A DNA stretch of 11,604 nt from contig JAURHO010000042.1 in NCBI GenBank assembly GCA_030833265.1, positions 1-11,604 on the forward strand. Reading direction: 5' to 3'. The notes beneath the pieces were generated by a model. The model made no database searches, was not told where the DNA came from, and worked only from the letters and a program-made list of their open reading frames with translations. The position numbers and the translations under genes were made by a program. Below are positions 1 to 6,010 of the stretch, piece after piece. Each line of letters begins with the position of its first letter. The first letter of the stretch is position 1. This DNA is from Crocinitomicaceae bacterium. Its GTDB lineage: Bacteria > Bacteroidota > Bacteroidia > Flavobacteriales_D > Crocinitomicaceae.

Positions 1-291
1 AAATGATCCTTTTTCTTTAAACTTTTCATTGATGGTTTTGCTACCTTGACCCAAAACAAGTTCGAGGTCTTTGTAGTAGCGTTCCACTTCTGTTTCTTTT
101 ACAGGGTTTTCAAAGCCAGCAATCATTTGCTCTTTATCGAGCTGATTGAATGGTGCTTGAGCCACAAATGGTTTGGCAATTTCAACACCGAGAAGGTATG
201 AATAGCGTTCTTTGTCTGATTTGAAAGTGACAACATCGTTGCCACAAGAAGCAAGAATTAATACGAGGGCAAATAGGGATAAAAATTTCAT
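1..291 (-). CDS. Lipoprotein with FKBP-type N-terminal domain (partial, 3' end off window)
   Basis: The first 97 residues are visible. They start with a short hydrophobic signal peptide ending in a lipobox (LASC, Cys16), so the protein should be lipid-anchored after signal peptidase II cleavage. Residues 30-60 contain S-Y-x-x-G-x-x-I-A and L-D-x-x-Q-M-I-A-G. These match the equivalent stretch of the neighbouring FklB-like isomerase (SYGVGMSIA and LDxxQVMAG), so this looks like the dimerisation/N-terminal domain of an FKBP-type peptidyl-prolyl isomerase. The catalytic FKBP domain would lie beyond the left edge and cannot be confirmed. The ATG shares its first base with the last base of the upstream gene's TAA (TAATG), which suggests translational coupling. 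The likely role is folding of exported proteins in the periplasm or at the outer membrane; this is inferred from the family and the lipobox. Confidence 0.75.
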   Translation of the reverse strand, partial: MKFLSLFALVLILASCGNDVVTFKSDKERYSYLLGVEIAKPFVAQAPFNQLDKEQMIAGFENPVKETEVERYYKDLELVLGQGSKTINEKFKEKGSF

Positions 292-890
292 TAGGCAATG
301 GAGATTAATTCTACGTCAAAAATAAGGGCGCTGTAGGGTTGGATGGCTCCTCCTGGATGAGGATTGGCACCATAAGCGAGGTCTTCAGGAATGCTTAAAC
401 GGTATTTGGCGCCCACTTTCATGAGTTGTAGTGCTTCTGTCCAACCTCTGATCACTTGGTTGACACCAAAGGTTGCAGGAGCTCCGCGTTGTACAGAACT
501 ATCGAAGACAGTGCCGTCGATGAGGGTGCCGTGGTAGTGTACTGTTACTTGACTTGTAGGCCCAGGCTGCGCGCCTTCGCCTTCGTGTAATACTTCGTAT
601 TGCAGACCACTTGCTGTGGTTTTAACTTCTGGTCGCTGGCCATTTTCACTTAAAAAAGCAGCGCCAGCTTGTTTGTTGGCTTCGTATTTAAGTGCTTTTT
701 GAGCATTGAGGAATTGTTGAATTTCAATATTTGCTTCTTCAGGGCTCATGAGTGGTTCGATGCCGTTAAAAATGGCGTGCATGCCGGCCATTACTTGATC
801 GAGGTCAAGGGCGGTGAGATCCTGCTGTGAAAGGCTTTCGGCAATACTCATGCCGACACCATAAGAAGCTTTCGCTTTATTTGTATCCAT
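291..890 (-). CDS. fklB: FKBP-type peptidyl-prolyl cis-trans isomerase (FklB-like), cytoplasmic
   Basis: This 199-residue protein catalyses cis-trans isomerisation of peptide bonds before proline. Residues 1-90 form the helical FKBP N-terminal domain (SYGVGMSIAESL, LDLDQVMAGM), and residues ~92-199 form the FKBP catalytic domain. The usual drug/substrate-pocket residues are present: Y119, F129-D130, F141, V146-I147, W150, Y173, H178 and F191, by comparison with human FKBP12. Length and layout match E. coli FklB. There is no signal peptide, so it should be cytoplasmic. I chose the ATG at 890 because the frame extends upstream only to a TTG at 986 and the extra residues do not resemble the family. 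It overlaps by one base the lipoprotein gene that follows and is divergent from cdd. The family call is firm; the exact symbol is by similarity. Confidence 0.93.
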   Translation of the reverse strand: MDTNKAKASYGVGMSIAESLSQQDLTALDLDQVMAGMHAIFNGIEPLMSPEEANIEIQQFLNAQKALKYEANKQAGAAFLSENGQRPEVKTTASGLQYEVLHEGEGAQPGPTSQVTVHYHGTLIDGTVFDSSVQRGAPATFGVNQVIRGWTEALQLMKVGAKYRLSIPEDLAYGANPHPGGAIQPYSALIFDVELISIA

Positions 891-994
891 AATTATGTAA
901 AACGCGAATTTACCGAAAAAAGAAAGGTATTTGACGCTTTCATTCAAATAAATTAAACGAAACAAAAGTCGCTTGCTTGCGTACAAATGCCCCT
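891..994. promoter_or_regulatory. Divergent intergenic spacer between fklB and cdd
   Basis: This 104-base A+T-rich spacer must hold the start signals of both flanking genes. On the minus strand, TACCTTTC (929-922) matches the Bacteroidota -7 element TAnnTTTG at 7 of 8 positions and has a TTTG 15 bases upstream (948-945). That spacing is somewhat short, so it is only a candidate promoter for fklB. On the plus strand GGTATTTG (927-934) is a poorer match. No inverted repeat that would suggest an operator stands out. Confidence 0.25.
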
Positions 995-1465
995 ATGAAT
1001 CAAGAGTTTACCCTTTCATATCAATTGATTTCTTCCGAGGAAAAGCTTCATGCTGCTGATCAACAATTAGTTACTGCTGCCAAATCGGCAAGAAATAGGG
1101 CATATGCGCCTTATTCTAATTACCAAGTGGGGGCTGCTTTGCGTTTGCAGAACGGGCAACTCATTGAGGGTAACAATCAAGAAAACATTGCGTATCCGTC
1201 TGGGCTTTGCGCTGAAAGAGTGGCGCTTTTTTACGCCGGTGCAAATTTCCCGAACGAACCAATAGCGGCCATTTGTATTGTCGTTAAGGGCTCACTAATT
1301 GCTGCTCAAAATTTTGTTTCGCCTTGTGGTTCTTGCAGGCAGGTCATGCTTGAAAGTGAAAGCCGTCAAGAACAGCCAATTCGGGTATTGCTGGTTCAAA
1401 ACGACGGGAGTATTCTTATTTTAAAAGCTTGTCGCGACTTATTGCCTTTTGGCTTCATGAAGTAG
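995..1465 (+). CDS. cdd: Cytidine deaminase
   Basis: This enzyme deaminates cytidine and deoxycytidine to uridine and deoxyuridine in pyrimidine salvage, in the cytoplasm. The 156-residue protein has the full zinc site of the homotetrameric class: C72-A-E74-R (zinc ligand and proton-shuttling glutamate) and P-C111-G-S-C114-R-Q (two further ligands). The nucleoside-binding stretch G-N-N61-Q-E63-N and the N-terminal AYAPYSNYQVGAAL signature are present, as is the C-terminal LLP motif. It is slightly longer than the Bacillus enzyme because of ~15 extra N-terminal residues. I chose the ATG at 995 over an in-frame TTG at 977, which adds only six residues. It is divergent from fklB. A promoter-like element begins 22 bases after its stop codon, so it may be a single-gene transcript. 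Confidence 0.95.
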   Translation: MNQEFTLSYQLISSEEKLHAADQQLVTAAKSARNRAYAPYSNYQVGAALRLQNGQLIEGNNQENIAYPSGLCAERVALFYAGANFPNEPIAAICIVVKGSLIAAQNFVSPCGSCRQVMLESESRQEQPIRVLLVQNDGSILILKACRDLLPFGFMK

Positions 1466-1487
1466 TGCTTTATTGCCTGAAGCGTGT

Positions 1488-1495
1488 TATCTTTG
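1488..1495 (+). promoter_or_regulatory. Bacteroidota-type -7 promoter element (TATCTTTG)
   Basis: TATCTTTG is an exact match to the Bacteroidota sigma-ABfr -7 consensus TAnnTTTG. It lies in the 49-base gap between cdd and the DUF4494 gene, 19 bases before that gene's ATG. A start site about 6-7 bases downstream would give a leader of only ~13 bases. The -33 element is poor: the nearest TTG (1473-1475) is only 12 bases upstream, where 17-23 is usual. It is a plausible promoter for the DUF4494-pdxH-M16 operon. Confidence 0.45.
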
Positions 1496-1514
1496 TACTC
1501 TTAATTTTACACGC

Positions 1515-2153
1515 ATGAACAGTTGGTTTACCGTCAAGGTCAAGTACACAAAACAGTTAGAAAACGGCACATTTAAAAGGGTTTCTGAACCTTATTTACT
1601 CGCTGCCATGACATTCACAGATGCTGAAGCACGTATCTATGAAGAACTCGGATCAAGCATCAGAGGTGAATTTCAAGTAACCGGAATAGCGCGCACCGAT
1701 CTTCACGATATTTTTCAATACGACGACGCTGAACAATGGTTCAAGTGTAAGGTCACCTATGATCGCATTGACGAAGACGGTGAAAAAGCCAAAACCATTT
1801 CTCAAAACTTTTTAGTGAGCGCAGCTCATGTCAAAGAAGCCTATGAGCGCATCGAAGAAAGCTTAGCTACCCTCATGATTGATTTCAATGTGGTATCTAT
1901 CACCGCTTCACCAATCGTTGAAATTTTCCCGTACCGCGAAGAAGACGTGCAATCACCGGTTGCCAAAAAGTCGCCTGCTTTTGAAGAAGAAGTACAACAC
2001 ACCCCAATCAGACAGGTGTTTTCTGCCGCAGGCTCTGACCTCGACGAAGACGTTTTCGACGAAGACTCAGACTCAACTTTAACTGATGCATACTCTTCGG
2101 AAGAGGAGGAGGAACTTACTTCAGACGAAGAAGAAACGGATCTAGAGGACTAA
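1515..2153 (+). CDS. DUF4494 domain-containing protein with acidic C-terminal tail
   Basis: Function unknown. The 212-residue protein begins MNSWFTVKVKY and continues with EPYLLAAMTFTDAEARIYEEL, the pattern of the DUF4494 family, which is widespread in Bacteroidota and uncharacterised as far as I know. The first ~140 residues are two copies of one ~64-residue unit (4-67 and 75-138). Each starts WF-x-x-K-V and ends in I-x-x-I-F, with about 21 identities in my hand alignment. Residues 140-170 are a polar linker. Residues 174-212 are extremely acidic (21 of 39 Asp/Glu, no Lys/Arg) and probably disordered. There is no signal peptide or membrane segment. I chose the ATG at 1515; the frame otherwise opens at a TTG inside the intergenic region. 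It is first in an apparent operon, 18 bases before pdxH. Confidence 0.85.
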   Translation: MNSWFTVKVKYTKQLENGTFKRVSEPYLLAAMTFTDAEARIYEELGSSIRGEFQVTGIARTDLHDIFQYDDAEQWFKCKVTYDRIDEDGEKAKTISQNFLVSAAHVKEAYERIEESLATLMIDFNVVSITASPIVEIFPYREEDVQSPVAKKSPAFEEEVQHTPIRQVFSAAGSDLDEDVFDEDSDSTLTDAYSSEEEEELTSDEEETDLED

Positions 2154-2171
2154 CAATTGTAAAAGAATTCC

Positions 2172-2816
2172 ATGAGTGAATGGTTAAAGGCATACCGAGA
2201 AAACCACGCTGATTTCGATCATCCTTCAGGCATTGAAACCTTAGGGTCAGATCCATTTATTGCGTTCTCTAATTGGTTTGATCAAGCCGCTGCCGCTCAG
2301 GAAAAAGAAGCCAACGCGTTTGTACTCAGTACGGCTAGTCCTGACTTACGCATCAGTTCTCGGATTTTATACCTCAAAGAATTACACGGGAAGTCTTTTA
2401 TTTTTTATACCAATTACCTGAGCCATAAAGGGCAAGACATCAGCCGTCAAGAGAAAGTTTCTATGCTTTTTTTCTGGCCAGGGCTTATGCGACAAATTCG
2501 CATTGAAGGTCGTGTACAACCCATCGATGCAGCTATCAGCGACGCTTATTTTGCCAGCCGCCCCAGAGAAAGTCAAATCGGAGCATGGGCTTCAGCGCAA
2601 TCTGCTGTTTTACCCTCTCGCCAAGAGCTGATTGCTCAGTTTGAATACTACGACCAACAATTCCCAGAGCTGGTCCCAAGACCACCACATTGGGGAGGTT
2701 ATGCATTACAGCCCGACTACTTTGAATTTTGGCAAGGGCAGCCCTCGCGTCTACACGATCGCAAGTCTTTTTTACTCCAAGATGACGTTTGGCAAATCAA
2801 TTTACTCAATCCATAA
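2172..2816 (+). CDS. pdxH: Pyridoxamine 5'-phosphate oxidase
   Basis: This FMN-dependent enzyme oxidises pyridoxamine or pyridoxine 5'-phosphate to pyridoxal 5'-phosphate (PLP), using oxygen. The 214-residue protein carries the family signatures in order: RILYLK (64-69) and FYTNYLSHKG (78-87) for FMN, RQIRIEG (107-113), YFASRPRESQIGAWAS (126-141) for PLP phosphate, PHWGGY (172-177), and the C-terminal EFWQGQPSRLHDR (185-197) with R193 and H195 at the PLP-binding positions. It ends in the usual short L-x-P-like tail (LLNP). One substitution stands out: H85 occupies the place of the FMN-contacting arginine of the E. coli enzyme (SRK becomes SHK). The gene sits between DUF4494 and an M16 peptidase, and its TAA directly abuts the next ATG. 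The identification is secure. Confidence 0.96.
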   Translation: MSEWLKAYRENHADFDHPSGIETLGSDPFIAFSNWFDQAAAAQEKEANAFVLSTASPDLRISSRILYLKELHGKSFIFYTNYLSHKGQDISRQEKVSMLFFWPGLMRQIRIEGRVQPIDAAISDAYFASRPRESQIGAWASAQSAVLPSRQELIAQFEYYDQQFPELVPRPPHWGGYALQPDYFEFWQGQPSRLHDRKSFLLQDDVWQINLLNP

Positions 2817-4058
2817 ATGAGAAGCTACCAACCCATCTGTGAAGTGCTTTCAAACGGCACACGCTTGGTTTATTTGCGTGTCCCGAGCCAGGTAGCGCAC
2901 CTCGGCTTTTTCTTTGCTGCGGGCTCTCGACACGAAGCTGAACATCAGACGGGTTTGGCACACTTCCTAGAGCACTGTTTGTTCAAAGGAACCAGCAAAC
3001 TAAAAGCGCTTCAAATTCTTTCTCGCATCGATGCCGTTGGTGGAGAACTCAATGCCTACACTGCCAAAGAAGAAATGTGTTTGTATGCTTCTTTCTCAAA
3101 AGAGCACACTAAAAGAGCTATTCATTTACTCGCAGACCTCTCGATCAATTCGGTTTTTCCGGAAAAAGAACTCGAAAGAGAGAAGGAAGTTATTCTCGAT
3201 GAAATCAACTCTTATCTAGATTCTCCTAGCGATAAAATTTTCGATGATTTCGACGACGCCCTTTTTAAGAATCACCCTTTGGGTTTCAATATTCTCGGTA
3301 CCAAAGAAAGTGTCAGCGGCTTTACGCGCAAAGATCTTATTGAATACGTCGAACAATATTTTACTGCCGATAACCTAGTTGTGTCTTTTGTCGGAAACAT
3401 GCCTTTGCCTAAACTCAAAGGATTGTTAGAAAGCGCGCTTGCGAATTTACGTGCGACAGCCGCAAGGCCAAAACCCGTTGCCTTCACCAACTATGCGTCT
3501 TTCGACCTCAGAAAAAAAGAAGCCAATTACCAAGCACATGCAGTTATTGGAGGTTTGGCCCCTAGTTATCATAACGAGGAGCGCATCGCGATGTCTTTGC
3601 TCATTAATATTTTGGGCGGCCCTGCACTCAACTCGAGGCTCAATTTATCTGTGCGCGAGCGCTACGGTTATGCGTATGCCATAGAGGCCAATTACCACAC
3701 TTTTGCCGACACCGGATACTGGCAAATTTATTTTGGTTCAGAAGCCAAGAATATTGATAAAACGCTCACCCTCATCTATAAAGAGTTGGCACTCTTGCGT
3801 GAAAAAGCGCTCTCTGCCAAGCAATTATTACAGGCTAAAAGACAGTTCAAAGGCCAATTGGCCTTAGGTATGGATGTCAATGCAGGCCTCATGCAAGGTC
3901 TCGGTAAAAGCATGTTGGCTTTTGGGCAAATTGATACCATTGCTGAAATGCACCAGAGCATCGATAAAATCACAAGTGAAGAGATGCAAGCTTTGGCAAA
4001 TAAATATTTTGACCCTAGCCAAATTTCCAAATTGATTTTTGATACCCAAGAAGATTAA
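2817..4058 (+). CDS. M16-family (insulinase/processing-peptidase-like) zinc metallopeptidase
   Basis: This 413-residue protein has the size and two-lobed architecture of the mitochondrial-processing-peptidase/YmxG-like group. The inverted zinc motif HxxEH is H49-F-L-E52-H53, with E52 as catalytic base. The third zinc ligand is expected at E129 in VILDEI, 76 residues after H53, which fits the family spacing. The C-terminal lobe carries the usual substrate-clamp region (LNLSVRERYGYAYAI, ~280-294). No signal peptide is seen, so it is probably cytoplasmic. The catalytic site appears complete, so this is the active rather than the degenerate partner subunit. Its start codon follows the pdxH stop codon with no gap, which suggests co-translation. 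The substrate is unknown. It converges with yggS, whose stop lies 30 bases beyond its own. Confidence 0.92.
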   Translation: MRSYQPICEVLSNGTRLVYLRVPSQVAHLGFFFAAGSRHEAEHQTGLAHFLEHCLFKGTSKLKALQILSRIDAVGGELNAYTAKEEMCLYASFSKEHTKRAIHLLADLSINSVFPEKELEREKEVILDEINSYLDSPSDKIFDDFDDALFKNHPLGFNILGTKESVSGFTRKDLIEYVEQYFTADNLVVSFVGNMPLPKLKGLLESALANLRATAARPKPVAFTNYASFDLRKKEANYQAHAVIGGLAPSYHNEERIAMSLLINILGGPALNSRLNLSVRERYGYAYAIEANYHTFADTGYWQIYFGSEAKNIDKTLTLIYKELALLREKALSAKQLLQAKRQFKGQLALGMDVNAGLMQGLGKSMLAFGQIDTIAEMHQSIDKITSEEMQALANKYFDPSQISKLIFDTQED

Positions 4059-4088
4059 CTTCTTTTTGAAATGATTTTTTAGATCGGT

Positions 4089-4748
4089 TTATCTACCGCC
4101 AAAGATCGAACTCCCAACTCTAATCATGGTGCTCCCGGCTTCAATGGCCAATTGGTAATCACCGCTCATCCCCATAGATATTTCACTAAAGGTTGCTTGC
4201 TCGGCAAAATAGCTTGCTTTGAGTTCATTAAAGATGGCATGCAGCTTCTCAAATTCTTTGCGTACTTGTGCGTCATCATCTGTAAAGCTGGCCATACCCA
4301 TGACACCGCAAATTTCTATGTTTTGAAGTGCTCGATATTCGCTTGAGTCGAGTAGGGCTTTAGCTTCATGGAGTTCTAGGCCGAATTTGGTTTCTTCTTG
4401 TGCGATATAAAACTGCAAAAGCACTTTTTGAATGCGGGAGTTTTTCTTGGCTTGCTTGTCTATTTCTTGAAGTAACTTCAAGCTGTCCACTGCATGTATG
4501 AGGTGCACGAAAGCGGCTGCGTACTTCACTTTATTGGTTTGTAAATGACCAATTAAGTGCCAACGGATATCTTTTGGTAATTGGGATTCTTTCTCGACCA
4601 ATTCTTGCACTTTGTTTTCTCCGAAATCACGCTGCCCGGCTTCGTAGGCCTCTAGAATAGCAGCAACAGGTTTTGTTTTTGATACCGCAATCAGGCGAAC
4701 CCGCGTAGGTAATTGTGTCAATAGTTCATTTATTTTCTCCTTGATCAT
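4089..4748 (-). CDS. yggS: YggS/PLPBP-family pyridoxal-phosphate-binding homeostasis protein
   Basis: This 219-residue single-domain protein has the alanine-racemase-like N-terminal barrel fold. It binds PLP but has no known catalytic activity; family members buffer PLP and influence amino-acid and keto-acid pools. The PLP lysine is K24 in AVSKTKP. Other signatures are FGENKVQEL, WHLIGHLQTNK, IHAVDS, MGMSGDY, and the C-terminal phosphate-binding AGSTMIRVGSSIFG. It is the last gene of a minus-strand cluster, 22 bases after the DUF1015 gene, and converges with the M16 peptidase. pdxH, which makes PLP, is only ~1.3 kb away on the other strand. The family assignment is secure. Confidence 0.95.
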   Translation of the reverse strand: MIKEKINELLTQLPTRVRLIAVSKTKPVAAILEAYEAGQRDFGENKVQELVEKESQLPKDIRWHLIGHLQTNKVKYAAAFVHLIHAVDSLKLLQEIDKQAKKNSRIQKVLLQFYIAQEETKFGLELHEAKALLDSSEYRALQNIEICGVMGMASFTDDDAQVRKEFEKLHAIFNELKASYFAEQATFSEISMGMSGDYQLAIEAGSTMIRVGSSIFGGR

Positions 4749-4770
4749 ATCTATAGCGCTTAGGCTTGGA

Positions 4771-6006
4771 TTAATGTTCTAAAGAATAAATAGTGAGTCC
4801 ACTTCTGAGTTTGGGTTCTACCCAAGTTGATTTCGGTGGCATATTTAGCCCTGCATCAGCTACCTTTTTGACATCGGACATCGTTGCAGGGTGCAATAAG
4901 AAAGCAACCTGAAATTTCTTGTTATCCACAGCTTCAATCATTTTTTCGATCGGTTCGTTGCCTGGAATAAAGGCTACCTGATCAGTAGTTTTCAAATCGG
5001 TGATACCAAAAATGGGTTTTAAGATGAGGTCAGAAAGGATAAATGAATCTAAGGTTTCAACGGGATCTTGGTCATTGATAAAATGGAGGTTGGGCTTAAA
5101 TTTGAACCAGGTTTGCTCCATGTAAATATGGATGTCGTGCTTCTTTTCTGGTAAACAAGCGCCCTTGAGTTGTTCAATTTCACCTTCATTGGCTAATATG
5201 GTTTGAAATCCCTTGAGGTCTAAACCATTCGTTGATTTTAATAAGCGGTGAAAGGGTGCAATTTGAACGGTTTTTTCATCGACTAAGTAACTCAAGAAAA
5301 ATTGTGCAGCAGCATGGCTTTGTTGCTTGCTTTCCGAGAGTTTTTGTGCATAGCGAACAGACGATGCCGAGCGGTGGTGACCGTCGGCAATGTAAAGCGC
5401 AGCAACATTTTCAAAAGAAGCGCAAATAGCTTGAGAATCGGAAGGGCTCACGAGCCAGATTTCATGTTTGATACAATCTGTGGTTGTGAATTCGTACTCT
5501 GCTCTAGTTTGGGTGTATTGATCTAGGAAAGCTTGTAGGTCTGGTTGGCTCTCGTAGGTCATGAGAACGGGTTCGGCATTGAAGCCAACCACCTCTAGAT
5601 ATTTCGTAAAAACATCCTCACGCGCGGTGAGGGTTTCTTCATGAATTTTAATTTTACCATCGAGGTAATCCGCCACACTAACGCCTGCAAAAAATCCAGT
5701 AAAGCTTTGGTTTTCGTTGCTTTGGCGATAGATGTAAATATGTGCTGCTTGGTCTTCTATGAGAATACCTCGTTGCTTAAACAATTCGAATTTATGACGT
5801 ACTTGCGCAAAGCGCTCCACCGAATTGGGCTTGGTTTTGATGGTAGCGCCAAATTCAGGGTTAATGATGTGTAAAAAGGTAAATGGGTTGTCTTCGAGTT
5901 TGGCTTTGAGGACATTCTTTTTATAGGAATAATAAGGACGGGTGGCAACCAAGTGCACCTTATCTCTGACAGGTCGAATGGCTTTGAAGGCCCTTATTTT
6001 TGCCAT
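4771..6006 (-). CDS. DUF1015 family protein, ParB/SerK-like motif
   Basis: This 411-residue cytoplasmic protein shows the hallmarks of DUF1015: an N-terminal AFKAIRP...ATRPYYSY stretch, HIINPEF (46-52), KIHEETLTAREDVF (120-133), ADGHHR (207-212) and a C-terminal MPPKSTWVEPKLRSGL (389-404). The ADGHHR motif resembles the nucleotide-contacting DGHHR of ParB/sulfiredoxin-fold proteins, which include free-serine kinases such as archaeal SerK. A small-molecule kinase activity is therefore a reasonable inference, not something the sequence proves. Its ATG is four bases after the receptor stop codon and its own stop is 22 bases before yggS, which suggests one transcript. The family call is firm; the activity is open. 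Confidence 0.9.
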   Translation of the reverse strand: MAKIRAFKAIRPVRDKVHLVATRPYYSYKKNVLKAKLEDNPFTFLHIINPEFGATIKTKPNSVERFAQVRHKFELFKQRGILIEDQAAHIYIYRQSNENQSFTGFFAGVSVADYLDGKIKIHEETLTAREDVFTKYLEVVGFNAEPVLMTYESQPDLQAFLDQYTQTRAEYEFTTTDCIKHEIWLVSPSDSQAICASFENVAALYIADGHHRSASSVRYAQKLSESKQQSHAAAQFFLSYLVDEKTVQIAPFHRLLKSTNGLDLKGFQTILANEGEIEQLKGACLPEKKHDIHIYMEQTWFKFKPNLHFINDQDPVETLDSFILSDLILKPIFGITDLKTTDQVAFIPGNEPIEKMIEAVDNKKFQVAFLLHPATMSDVKKVADAGLNMPPKSTWVEPKLRSGLTIYSLEH

Positions 6007-6010
6007 AATT

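Noticed and set aside
977..994. TTG-initiated N-terminal extension of cytidine deaminase
   Set aside because: It adds six residues with no family support; the ATG at 995 is the simpler start.
4059..4088. Possible bidirectional terminator between the convergent M16 peptidase and yggS genes
   Set aside because: There are T-runs but no G/C-containing stem in the 30-base spacer.
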